Positions 1-9,646 of a DNA stretch of 64,000 bases are shown here, piece by piece (positions within the stretch are counted from its first letter, which is position 1; each line of letters starts with the position of its first letter). The notes under the pieces were generated by a model, which worked only from the letters and a program-made list of their open reading frames with translations, did no database searches and was not told the origin of the DNA. Source of the DNA: Coemansia sp. RSA 487 (taxonomy: Eukaryota > Kickxellomycota > Kickxellomycetes > Kickxellales > Kickxellaceae). The DNA is taken from positions 1-64,000 of the forward strand of contig JANBRJ010000010.1 in assembly GCA_027577595.1 (NCBI GenBank). Reading direction: 5' to 3'. The position numbers and the translations under genes were made by a program.

Positions 1-620
1 GAGACCACCGAGGAATCTTCTGTTGAGGAGTCTTCCATCGAAGAGTCCACTCCTTGTGAGACCACTGAGGAATCCACTCCTTGTGAGACCACTGAGGAAT
101 CCACTCCTTGTGAGACCACTGAAGCGTCTACTCCTTGCGAGACCACCGAGGAATCTTCTGTTGAGGAGTCTTCCATCGAAGAGTCCACCCCTTGCGAGAC
201 CACCGAAGAGTCCACCCCTTGCGAGACCACTGAGGAATCCACTCCTTGTGAGACCACTGAAGCGTCTACTCCTTGCGAGACCACCGAGGAATCTTCTGTT
301 GAGGAGTCTTCCATCGAAGAGTCCACCCCTTGCGAGACCACCGAAGAGTCCACCCCTTGCGAGACCACCGAAGAGTCCACTCCTTGCGAGACCACTGAAG
401 CGTCTACTCCTTGCGAGACCACCGAGGAATCTTCTGTTGAGGAGTCTTCCATCGAAGAGTCCACCCCTTGCGAGACCACCGAAGAGTCCACTCCTTGCGA
501 GACCACTGAGGAATCTTCCGTTGAGGAGTCTTCCATCGAAGAGTCGACCCCTTGCGAGACTGAAGAGTCCTCTGTTGAAGAGTCCACCCCTTGCGAGACT
601 GAGGAGTCTTCCACCGAAGA
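1..620 (+). repeat. coding minisatellite, 27-nt and 57-nt units
   Basis: Near-identical 27-nt units (encoding ETTEESTPC) alternate with 57-nt versions. Differences are mostly third-position changes such as tgt/tgc and act/acc. Copy number is likely to vary between strains. Confidence 0.8.
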
Positions 621-1041
621 ATCTTCCGTTGAGGAGTCTACTGAGGAATCGTCGGTAGAAGAATCGACTCCTTGCGAGACCACCGAGGAGTCTTCTGTTG
701 AGGAGTCTACCGAAGAGTCCACTCCTGGATACACCGCTGTCCCTCCCCCCACTACTGAGGAATCTTCTACCGAGGAGACCACCAGCGCCGAAGAGTCCAC
801 TCCTGGATACACTGCTGTCCCCCCTCCCACCACTGAGGAGCCGTCTTCTGAGGAGACTACCAGCACCACATCTGCCCCTGGATACACGGCTGTCCCCCCT
901 CCCACCACCGAGGAGCCGTCTTCTGAGGAGACCACCAGCACACCATCTGCCCCTGGATACACGGCTGTTCCCCCGCCCTCGGCAACCTCTGAGGCACCCG
1001 TGTACAGCGCCAACTACCAAGCGGTATCTTCTTTCTTCTAA
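1..1041 (+). CDS. Thr/Ser/Glu-rich tandem-repeat protein, 5' partial
   Basis: Frame 1 is open from the window edge to TAA at 1039-1041, giving at least 346 residues. The first two thirds are tandem copies of a 9-residue unit ETTEESTPC (27 nt) and a longer 19-residue version that adds the acidic stretch SSVEESSIEE. The last third has about four copies of a second unit, TPGYTAVPPP, separated by TTEE/SSEE spacers, and the protein ends in VSSFF. No globular domain is visible. Such composition is typical of cell-wall or secreted mucin-like fungal proteins, and one Cys per repeat could allow cross-linking. A signal peptide would lie outside the window, so secretion is inferred. No GPI-type hydrophobic tail is seen. 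Many codons are shared exactly between repeats, which points to recent expansion or homogenisation. Confidence 0.75.
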   Translation, partial: ETTEESSVEESSIEESTPCETTEESTPCETTEESTPCETTEASTPCETTEESSVEESSIEESTPCETTEESTPCETTEESTPCETTEASTPCETTEESSVEESSIEESTPCETTEESTPCETTEESTPCETTEASTPCETTEESSVEESSIEESTPCETTEESTPCETTEESSVEESSIEESTPCETEESSVEESTPCETEESSTEESSVEESTEESSVEESTPCETTEESSVEESTEESTPGYTAVPPPTTEESSTEETTSAEESTPGYTAVPPPTTEEPSSEETTSTTSAPGYTAVPPPTTEEPSSEETTSTPSAPGYTAVPPPSATSEAPVYSANYQAVSSFF

Positions 1042-1376
1042 GGAGTGCATAGGGTATATAGCGTTTTACCACCATCGTAAATATGTGGAAATTATAACAA
1101 CTTTTTAAAATTATCTAGAACATCTCGTTCGGTTTTCTTTTACATTGCCAAATACTAAAATTATTTTAAAAAAAAACATGACTGATGCTGCGCACAGATG
1201 ATCAGAAGCAACACGGATTTATCTGGTCGAATGCGATCTGCAGTGAAGAAAGAAATTATTGGCAAAAGTTTGGTGCCTTGTTTTGAAAAGTCTTGTAAAA
1301 TGCGGTTTGTTCCTGTCTGCACGTTTTTCTTTTCTTTTCCATATTCAACGTTATTTCACCATAGAGCCTCTATTAC

Positions 1377-2168
1377 ATGCTACGGCAATTTCTATTTGGA
1401 CTTGCACTAGTGTTTACATTTCATTTTATTTACACGCTCAAGCGACCCAACACACTGCCGACGACGAACAACAACAGAAAAATAATGAGCAGTCTTCCAG
1501 CAGCCATTGTGCGCGCCAGCGCCAACCACACAGCATCAGTGATATTCATGCACGGACTCGGGGACAGCGGGCATGGGTGGGAGCCGGTTGCGCAAATACT
1601 GTCGCGGTCGCTCCCACACGTAAAGTTCATCATGCCGCACGCACCAGAGCAGGCTGTGACAGTGAATGGTGGGTTCCGGATGCCGTCGTGGTACGACATC
1701 AAGTCATTGGATAAAATCGCTAGCGATGAGGACGAGACCGGGATGAACGCGTCGATGGTGCGGATCAACGAGCTGATACGGAGCGAAGTGGACGCCGGGA
1801 TCCCTGCCAACCGCATCGTTGTTGGCGGGTTCAGCCAGGGCGCGGCCATGGCGCTGTTCACAGGGCTGCAGTCAGAGCGCAGGTTTGCCGGTTTGGTCGT
1901 GCTGAGCGGGTATTTGCCCGTTAGGGACAGGCTTTTGGCAAGGGTCACCGATGCCAGTAAACGCGTGCCTGTGTTCCAGGGTCATGGTACCGCTGACGAG
2001 GTTGTGCTGTACCAGTATGGCGAGATGACCAGCGAGGTGCTGAAGAAGAACGGGTTCGATGTAGATTTCAGGGCATACAAGTATATGGGCCACGCGACGT
2101 GCAACGACGAGATTCGTGATCTGCAGCAGTTCCTTGGCAAGCAGATTCCAGAGCAGAATAGAACCTGA
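1377..2168 (+). CDS. acyl-protein thioesterase / lysophospholipase-like hydrolase (APT1 type)
   Basis: This alpha/beta-hydrolase of the APT1/2 family removes palmitate from cysteines of membrane-associated proteins. The sequence shows FMHGLGDSGHGW near the start of the fold, the nucleophile elbow GFSQG, the acid in HGTADEVV and the His in YMGHAT, so the Ser-Asp-His triad is complete. From the ATG at 1377 it has 263 residues and begins with a hydrophobic stretch (about residues 5-20) that could anchor it in a membrane. The second ATG at 1485 (protein starts MSSLPAAIV) gives about 227 residues, the usual length for cytosolic APT1. Which start is used is uncertain; the family precedent favours 1485. 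The gene is followed by the IST1-like gene on the same strand about 220 nt later. Confidence 0.9.
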   Translation: MLRQFLFGLALVFTFHFIYTLKRPNTLPTTNNNRKIMSSLPAAIVRASANHTASVIFMHGLGDSGHGWEPVAQILSRSLPHVKFIMPHAPEQAVTVNGGFRMPSWYDIKSLDKIASDEDETGMNASMVRINELIRSEVDAGIPANRIVVGGFSQGAAMALFTGLQSERRFAGLVVLSGYLPVRDRLLARVTDASKRVPVFQGHGTADEVVLYQYGEMTSEVLKKNGFDVDFRAYKYMGHATCNDEIRDLQQFLGKQIPEQNRT

Positions 2169-2387
2169 AGAAAACAGGCTGTTGCGTTTATACAACAGCA
2201 AAAGAGGAGATGGGGAAGGCAAAGTATAATCCATGCCAAGAATTGGCCATCCCATGCTCTTGGCTTTCTCCTTTTCTCGTTTGCTTCGTAATTACTCTAA
2301 TTAAAAACTATTTCTCTTTTCCATCGATTTACTCTATCACCGGAAGCGAACGCAAGGAAGTACACATAATATACAAACATTTGTAGA

Positions 2388-3389
2388 ATGCAGTTTCCCA
2401 TCCAAAAGTTCAAAGTGCAGCTACGGCTAGCAATCCAGCGGCTTCGGTTGTACCAGGCAAAGCAAGAGTCGTTGAATGCCAAAGCGCGGCGTGACATCGC
2501 CGGACTACTAGAAGCAGGCAAGACGGCGAGCGCGCGGATCCGGGTGGAGGGCATAATCCGCGAGGACTTCAACATCGAAGCGATGGAGCTAGTGGAGCTG
2601 AGCTGCGAGCTCTTGACAGCCCGAATCGGGCTTATAGAGCAGGCACGGGCACTGGATGCCGATGACGGGGTGAGCGAGGCGGCGGCGTCTATTATCTATG
2701 CGTCGACGCGGTTGGATGTCAAGGAACTTGTGGCGATTCGCGAGCTACTGGTGACCAAGTACGGAAAAGACGCGGTACTACGCGCAATTGACGGAAAGGA
2801 TGCCAACGTCAGCCCCAGGCTGTTGCTGAAGCTCAGTGTTCAAGCGCCGCCACAGGAGCTTGTGTCTTCGTACTTGAAGGAGATTGCTGCCGCGTACAGC
2901 ATTGCCTGGCGCCCCGAGGGCGATGACCAGAACAGCAGCGAGTCTGATGGTGGCAGCGGTGGCGGCCCACCCAGCGGCGCGGTTGCACAGCTAGTAGCGG
3001 AAACGAAGGATGGTGTTGATGAAACACTTGCGGCAGAGACAAAGGAGACCATTGAAGAACAACCAGTGGCTATGGAAGAGGAGACCACGTTACCAGACCC
3101 AGATCCAGAGAAGCAGCCTGGTGCCGAGGATAGCGCACAGCCAGAGGGCCGAGACACAGAATGCCTTCCCTATGTGCCTCAAAGGCCATCGAGGATACGC
3201 AGAGGCATGGAAGATGAAGCGAACCAAAAAAGCGCAGTGGCGGCAGCAGAGCCAGCGAAGAAGACACCAAAAGGCAAGAGCCCGGTAGCAGGGCCAGCTG
3301 TCAGCAAGGTCCGGAGCAGGCAGGCCGACGATGGACTTCCGTCGCTGGAGGAGCTGCAGCAGCGCTTCGAAGCCCTGAAGCGGCCATGA
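2388..3389 (+). CDS. IST1: IST1-like ESCRT-III associated protein
   Basis: The 333-residue protein has an N-terminal helical IST1 domain (about residues 5-170), beginning FKVQLRLAIQRLRLYQAKQE and containing the family features IAGLLEAGKTASARIRVE and IIREDFNIEAMELVEL. An acidic, Ser/Gly/Pro-rich linker follows. The C-terminus, LEELQQRFEALKRP, resembles a MIT-interacting motif of the kind that binds Vps4. In yeast, Ist1 regulates Vps4 recruitment and multivesicular body sorting on endosomes. The gene has a single exon. The assignment to the family is firm; regulatory detail is inferred from homologues. Confidence 0.9.
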   Translation: MQFPIQKFKVQLRLAIQRLRLYQAKQESLNAKARRDIAGLLEAGKTASARIRVEGIIREDFNIEAMELVELSCELLTARIGLIEQARALDADDGVSEAAASIIYASTRLDVKELVAIRELLVTKYGKDAVLRAIDGKDANVSPRLLLKLSVQAPPQELVSSYLKEIAAAYSIAWRPEGDDQNSSESDGGSGGGPPSGAVAQLVAETKDGVDETLAAETKETIEEQPVAMEEETTLPDPDPEKQPGAEDSAQPEGRDTECLPYVPQRPSRIRRGMEDEANQKSAVAAAEPAKKTPKGKSPVAGPAVSKVRSRQADDGLPSLEELQQRFEALKRP

Positions 3390-3444
3390 AAGCAGTTAAT
3401 TTTAGTTATGTCTTAAAAGTTTCAATCCTTGTGGTCCTCCCCGC

Positions 3445-3735
3445 ATGTTTGCCTGTCTTGTATTCAGAGGGACGGAAAGGAATGCTGCCACGGGTCTGAC
3501 TTGTATCGTCGTCGTCGACGAAAGCGGGATATGTTCGGCCATGGATGGGCTTATGACAGAAGCGACTGCAGGTCTGGTTGCGTCAATTGCTAGCCGTGCA
3601 AAAAGCGTTCTTCCGGAAAACAGCACGGTGGTGCAATAAACGTATATTGTTCGGATAGAAGCAAAGTCTGTGGTGCTAACGATCCGGAGGATGATGGACA
3701 TTACGGTTGGGATTCTTAAAGAGACACCAGCGTAG
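3445..3735 (+). pseudogene. LAMTOR5/HBXIP-like roadblock-fold gene with an in-frame stop
   Basis: One frame running from ATG 3445 to TAG 3733 reads like a 96-codon LAMTOR5-type protein: CIVVVDESGICSAMDG, then TEATAGLVASIASRAKSV, then after the stop IVRIEAKSVVLTIRRMMD and ITVGILK. Human LAMTOR5 is 91 residues with the same strand-helix-strand order. A TAA at 3637-3639 interrupts the frame between the two halves. I found no plausible intron that would remove it: the only GT...AG around it is about 31 nt and breaks the frame. Either this is a recently inactivated gene, the stop is read through, or the sequence has an error. LAMTOR5 is a Ragulator subunit that scaffolds TORC1 signalling at the lysosome or vacuole. 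The match is weak and made by eye. Confidence 0.4.
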
Positions 3736-3835
3736 CTGAGTTTGAAAGCCGGAAACGCTTGTGCCTTTTTCGCGTTCGATTAGTTGCAGTCTTGGCTAGC
3801 TTTCTGTTTTATTTTCGTCTGCTGTAAAAAGATTG

Positions 3836-4937
3836 TTATTCAAAAGCTGGTCTCGGTTTTGACTGTTCAGAAGCATCCAGAACTTGTCGAGCGTTTGCAA
3901 TGTCGTCCTGGTTCCGCTCTTCCTTTGCGTCTCCCACGTCTGCAGACCCAAAGTCGATTATAAACGGCGTGCGCGGACCGCCGGCCTTTGTGCTAGCATA
4001 GAGCAGGTTCACGCTACGGATGTCGTTGTGAGCGACGCCTTGGCTGTGGATCCTGCGGAGGACGCTAAAGAACCGGCTCTCCGACCGGGCTCTTGTTGCT
4101 CGTTCCGGGCATCGGCTTTGATGTGCGACTCGTTCTGCCCAAAGGCATGCTCTGCCCAGTAAGAGATGGCCGCAAGGGATTTGGCTCACCACCACGGAGT
4201 GGAATGGCGTCGGATATCCCGACTGAGCCACAGGAGGTGTTCTTGACTAGGAATAGACATTCGTTTGAAATGGGAATTCTGTGGTTTCTCGAGCTGGAGT
4301 GGGCAGCAGCGTACATCGAAGTCTGGAGAATCCCATTGAGGATGTTCCGCTGGCTGTGCTGGTGGCCACACGCCTTCCCACCAGCGCGAAGGCTGTCGCC
4401 TTCGGTGGTCGTGTCCGTCGTTGCTGCCAGCATTTGCCCAGTCCTGAGCGCCGTTGTGAGTTCCACTGGCACGCGTGGCGGCGGATCCAGCCTACCTGTC
4501 TCGTTGAGGGCCACAAACATGCTTGAGCCGTTAGAAGGGTGCCTTTCTCGAGCTCGGCGGAAGCCACGTCGCCCACTGTTTTCAACAGTTTAGATACAGA
4601 GGAGGTTAAACCACGCATAAATGGCTTTGGCCAGGTCCGCCTCGCTTGCCAAGCTGTGTAGAGGGAGCATATGGAACTCCGCAGCCATAAGATCCGGAGG
4701 CTTCTTGGCGCACCACTGGTAGAAGAGCGCCGACATAGTCAGACCCTTGATTAGGTTGGCGAGAATCCTTTCCGGAGTATTCTGGCTCTGGCTCGTGTTT
4801 AGCTGAAAGGTCCTGCCAAGCTCGAGGTCCGGGAACGCCGCAAACAGGCCGTTTGCGAAGGCGTTGCTTGGACTCCGAGTCGCTTTGGGAGTTATGTTGT
4901 TCCCCCATAAAGGAGTTCGATATATAAGCCAACTCAA
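3836..4937 (-). pseudogene. broken protein-kinase-like gene
   Basis: On the minus strand the 3' part reads RRIHSQGVAHNDIRSVNLL followed by PFIIDFGSADV. This matches a kinase catalytic loop (HNDIRxxN) and the DFG motif, as found in FunK1-like fungal kinases. Upstream pieces lie in other frames (4247-4618 and 4590-4937). The latter, with ELGRTFQLNTSQSQ, LANLIKGLTMSALFYQWC and DLAKAIYAWF, could be a helical N-terminal part. No single frame covers a kinase domain, and I see no clean set of introns that would join the pieces. I therefore call it a decayed gene. An unannotated multi-exon gene remains possible. Confidence 0.45.
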
Positions 4938-5099
4938 CAGGTCATTTCGACCAAAAGTCGAAATATGTTCCCCCTCTGCGCATTGTTGTTGGCCTCACTA
5001 AGGGCTTTACAATAGCTTCATAATCATCGTTTGCTTTTGATATCTAACACACTCAAATTGTATATTTGCTAGGTAGTACGTAGCGCAACAGCATTCAGC

Positions 5100-6290
5100 A
5101 TGGTCTACATTCTTGCGCTGGGATCGAACTCTGGCGGCCAGATAGCCATGGGCGACACTGAGGACCGGCACCACACGACTAGTTGCACGTTTGCAGTCGA
5201 CGATACACCGGAGGAAAGCAGCGATGGAACGTGGAGTGTGTGCGGCGGCGGTAACCACGCGTTCCTGTGGTCGTGCGATGGGCGGCAGCTGTTCGGATGC
5301 GGCTCGAATAGTGATGGCGAGCTTGCACTGGGTGCAGATGTTAGCATGGAGCGCGTGCTGCGGTGGACACGGGTTGAGCTGCCTGACGAGTGCCGTACGG
5401 TGCGCAAGGTTGCTTGCGGGTGGAGCCACACCCTGGCGTTGACCAACGATGGACGCGTGTACGTGGCAGGCAGCGGGTCGTTTGGGCAGCTGGGGATCGA
5501 AGAGCTCCTCTCAGCAAGCAGGAAGAAGCACATAGATTTCTGGATGCAGCCTGCGGGTGCCGAATCCATCGAGTTCAGCGATATTGCATGCGGGCTGCGC
5601 CATTCGCTGCTGCTCGCTGCAAATGGTTCTGTGTATGGGTGCGGCGCAAACCGCAAAGGCCAGCTGGGCGATGCGTCGCTGGGCGCCAAAGTATCCTCGC
5701 TTGTGTGTGTTTCGCGGGGCTTGCCGCCCATCGCCATGGTTGCTTGCGGCCGTGCACATTCGATCCTGGTGGCTGCCGATCGTGTCACTGTGTTTGTGGC
5801 CGGCGACGACCGGTACGCGCAGTGCGGGCCAAGTAACGGTTCGCAGCAGCACTCGTGGCGGTCGTTCCGTTTGCCTCGCCGTGCACGCAAACTGTGCGCG
5901 GGGTGGGAGTTTGGTGCGGTGCTCATGGATCCCTCTCCTCCTGACGAGGACCAGCATATAAGAGGAGGAGGCACAGTGGCCATGTGGGGTCGAGCGGATC
6001 ATGGCCAGCTGGGTAACATCGATGCATCGGCGCCAGTGACTTACATCAGGGACCTGGTGGCGGTGGAGCTACTGGACGGAGTCGTGGATCTGGCGTGCGG
6101 GTCGAACCATGCGGTGGCTGTGACGTGTGCGGGAGAAGTGCATGCATGGGGGTGGAACGAGCATGGAAACGTTGGTAACCCGTCGTTATGTGACGTGGGC
6201 CGTCCGCGGCGAATCGTCCTCATTGGCGCGGAAACCACGCAAGCATCTTCCGTTGGATGTGGGTACGGGAACACTTTCATCGTTCAGTAG
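5100..6290 (+). CDS. RCC1-repeat (beta-propeller) protein, possibly ATS1-like
   Basis: The 396-residue, single-exon protein consists almost entirely of RCC1-type repeats. Recurring signatures include LALGSNSGGQIAMG, VACGWSHTLALTNDGRVYVAG, IACGLRHSLLLAANGSVYG, VACGRAHSILVAA and LACGSNHAVAVTCAGEVHA. Repeats start within the first ten residues and run to the C-terminus, so there is no extra domain. Start and size resemble yeast Ats1 (linked to wobble-uridine modification with the Elongator/Kti factors) more than Ran-GEF RCC1, but repeat proteins are easily confused. The role is therefore inferred weakly; the fold assignment is firm. Confidence 0.85.
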   Translation: MVYILALGSNSGGQIAMGDTEDRHHTTSCTFAVDDTPEESSDGTWSVCGGGNHAFLWSCDGRQLFGCGSNSDGELALGADVSMERVLRWTRVELPDECRTVRKVACGWSHTLALTNDGRVYVAGSGSFGQLGIEELLSASRKKHIDFWMQPAGAESIEFSDIACGLRHSLLLAANGSVYGCGANRKGQLGDASLGAKVSSLVCVSRGLPPIAMVACGRAHSILVAADRVTVFVAGDDRYAQCGPSNGSQQHSWRSFRLPRRARKLCAGWEFGAVLMDPSPPDEDQHIRGGGTVAMWGRADHGQLGNIDASAPVTYIRDLVAVELLDGVVDLACGSNHAVAVTCAGEVHAWGWNEHGNVGNPSLCDVGRPRRIVLIGAETTQASSVGCGYGNTFIVQ

Positions 6291-6602
6291 AATTTGAACA
6301 AAAGGCATCGTCCATTGTACAAAGAGAGGACAAATTAAATTGTGGGTGATTTGTTCTTGGGGGGAAAAGCTTGTGGCAATTTTGTCCAGACAAATCCTTT
6401 TTCTGCTTCCCCTTTGACAATGCTTTTTTCTCTTTATTTTACGCTTTTAAAAATATAAATCCAAAAATAAAAAACTATATATTAAAAACATCTTTACTTG
6501 CTTGCCTTGAAGCTGCCCGGTTTTCTATTTACACTATATTCCTGTGCCCATTTAGTTAATAGTCAACAAAACAAATTCCCTGGTCAAGGCGATCTGAAGG
6601 AA

Positions 6603-9600
6603 ATGTCACAAATCCAGTACAAATTCCGGTCGTCCAAAGATTACTCGACCACATTCTTTGATGGACTGTCGATATCTGTGGACGACCTGAAACAAGAGAT
6701 TCTTCGCGAACAAAAGCTAGATCCCGACGAATTCGATCTTGTAATTACAAACGAACAGACAAATGAAGGTAAAGTTTCCTTTTTTTTCATAATGGCGGTT
6801 TCTGGCTCCACTTTCTCTCCTCCAGTGGCTTTACTGTGCTTACTAATGCGTCGTGTTGCTGTTTATGTATTATTTTTTGTAGATTACAAGTCTGACTCGA
6901 TACTGATACCCAAAAATACCATGGTTCTTGTGCGTCGCATCCCGTTCACAGGCACGCGCATGCCTCGCGCTTCTGCTAATGTTCAGCAGCAGCAGCAGCA
7001 GCAGTTGCATCAGCAAGGATACGGGCACCGTGGTGGCGGAGGCGGGTTCTATCGTAATCACAATACGCATGGACCGCCTGCACCTCCTACTCAGTACGGG
7101 TACCGCGGGCCGCAGGGGGTTGGGTTGAACGTAAACAAACCGAGCGACAACGACCCAGACCAGGACGCTATGGACGATGGTGCTGGTATTGCTGACGATG
7201 CCGAGGACGCTCGCATTGCCGCTATGCTTCAGCAGAGTACCGAACAATGGTCCCATCAGCAGTCGATGATGGAAATGTACGTCTTGTAAATACTATATAC
7301 ACTCTCATGTTGAGGAAGCAACAAAGTTCGCAGGCCTCAGCATTCTTCCATCCTTTGTTATGCAGCCCTCGTTTTCATCCCTTCTTGGTTGCTTTGAGCG
7401 TGTTGGAAAGAATGCCTGTCTTTCTTTTTCTCAATACGTTAGAAGTGTCTGGAGTGGGGTGCAAACATAATTTGTATATTTAGTCCAAGAAAAAATAATT
7501 ACATATCTCAAGTTATTTCTTGTACTTTTCTTCTAATGTTGCTTGTTATCAAACACAAGCGGCATGAGGAAAACAAACAAACTTAACAACGCCAGGCAAA
7601 AAAAAAAAAGAAGGGCTGGATCATTTTGGGAAGGGGTTTGAGTAGGCAAAATGGGGCTAGTTCCATATCTATAAGGCAGAGTGTAATCCAAGAAAGGACA
7701 GACCAACCTCTACTGGAAAGATATATGGATCCCTGATACCTGCTTTATCGTAGTCACTAACGCATAATGTATATAAAAATGCTTGCTTTGCTGACACTGG
7801 GATGCACTAATAAACAACACTGTTTTGCTATTTCTTTTTGGTTCGTTTTTTCTTTGCATCGTGTAGGCAGAGACGCACTGGAGCGTACAGGCCACGACCA
7901 CATATGATCCGTCCCGAGCGACAGGGCCCGCCGCCGCCAAACTACGTGTGCCACCGTTGCGGCACACAGGGCCACTGGATTGACAAGTGCCCGACGTTCA
8001 ACCAGCCTAACGACGGCACAGGACGCCCGCCAGGCCACCGCATCAAGCGCACAACCGGCATTCCGCGGTCGTTCCTGCAAAAGGTCGACAACCTGGACGA
8101 CGTGGGTAACGCGCTGGTCACTAGCGACGGCACGCTGGTAGTGGCCACGGCCAACAAGGCGGCATGGGACAACGCACAGCGGCTGACGGGCAGCACCATC
8201 TCCACCGACGACGCGGTCGATGCCAGCCAAGTCCCTGACGCCCTCAAGTGCTACATTTGCAGGAACCTGGCGCGCGACGCCGTGACGACGCCATGCTGCA
8301 AAACCGTCTTTTGTTCGGCGTGTATAGAGAGCGCGCTCCTGCAGTCTGGGGATATGCGCTTTACGTGTCCAGATTGTAATACCAAGGGCGTGGTGCCCGA
8401 CCAGCTGGAGACTGCTGGCGAGGTGCGCGGCAAGGTTGACGAGTTCCTGCGCGAGTACGCGGCAAAGCGGCGCCGTGATGCGCAGGAGGCCGATGCGAAG
8501 TCCGCAGACGCAGCTACAGCTAACAAGGGCACTGCGACTGGCGATGTGCCGCCGCCGTCGGGAACGCAGCCTAAAGCCAACGGCAATGCAGTGTCGCGGC
8601 CACCGGTGCAAATGCCGCCTAGGCCGCGGGTCCCTCACCAGAACATGGGGATGATGCCTCCGCATGGCATGATGATGGGCATGGGTCCTGGGTTCCCTGG
8701 GATGCCAATGGGCATGCCGATAGGGATGCCGCCGTATATGCCGCCGGGTATGATGCCGCCATATCCGCAGCTTCCAGGAATGGTACCTGGTGTCGGCGCG
8801 CCTTGGGGTGCTGGGATGCCAACGCCTCAGCAGCAACAGCCAGCGCAGAACAACGACAGATCACCAACCATATCTCGCAGCCCTAGCCGTAGTCGCAGCC
8901 CAGTGGGAAGCCCTGACGACGATAACGACATTGCTCTACTGCCAGCCGACGAGAAGCATATTTCTGACGGGCCTGGAATACCGAGAGCCTCTGATAGCAA
9001 TGATGATCATCGCTCCTCGCTTATGGATCGCAGCCAAGGGAGTGGGCGGAGCAGGAGCAGATACGGAGACCATCGTAGTAGCCGTCGTCGCCGCGATTCA
9101 AATAGGAGTCAGAGTCGGAGTCAGAGTCAGAGTCGGGGTGGTAGTGACAGAAACAGTAGCAAAAACAACGGCAGCGGCAGACAAAGATCTAGGCGGCGCG
9201 ATGACAATCGGCGCTGGAGGCTCGACAGCGAGCGGCATCGGAGCCGAGGAGATGATAGGTACAGCAGCCGCGGCAGGGACGAGTCGCGTCATCGGAACGA
9301 GGAAAGATCGCGACGCAGAGAGAACAACAGGGACTCGCGGTCGGAGAACCGGAACCGTAGCCAGAGCAGTGCTGCTCGCCGTAGCAGGGCCAGAGTCAAT
9401 GGGCCAGGTAGAAGCAGAAGCCCAGCTCGTGCGGATTCAAAAGCTGCCCAGGTGACGATTCGCGGAAAGTCAAGCGGCGCGGGATCAGCAGACACCAAGG
9501 CTCAGCAAAGCATACTTGACCGCATCCGCGATGAGCGCCCAGAGAAGCAAGGCGGGACGCGTGATGGTAAGGGTGAAGATGAAAGGCAGAAGCAGAAGCA

Positions 9601-9646
9601 TCAGCCGAGTAGCGGCAGCCGCAGACGTCGAGGCAGGCGCAATTAA
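6603..9646 (+). CDS. MPE1: MPE1/RBBP6-type cleavage and polyadenylation factor subunit with RS-rich tail
   Basis: Three exons fit: 6603-6768, 6883-7276 and 7867-9646 (2340 nt, 779 residues). Intron 1 has GTAAAG...TAG and a TACTAAT branch-like site at about 6841. Intron 2 (590 nt) starts GTACGT, and the joined codon reads ME-M-QRRTGAY. Domains in order: DWNN ubiquitin-like domain (YKFRSSKDYSTTFFDGLSIS, residues 5-75), a Gln run, a CCHC zinc knuckle (YVCHRCGTQGHWIDKCP), a RING/U-box-like Cys cluster (CYICRNLARDAVTTPCCKT...CPDC), a Met/Pro/Gly-rich stretch and a long Arg/Ser domain. Yeast Mpe1 acts in CPF during pre-mRNA 3' end formation; human RBBP6 is the homologue. The RS tail is absent from yeast Mpe1 and resembles the animal form. 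Confidence 0.92.

Noticed and set aside
1-620. Repeats as a CRISPR array
   Set aside because: Units are contiguous, coding, in one open frame and without unique spacers.
857-1075. Antisense and alternate-frame ORFs over repeat and GC-rich coding regions
   Set aside because: They mirror the codon structure of the plus-strand repeat gene; the same applies to most overlapping frames in the window.
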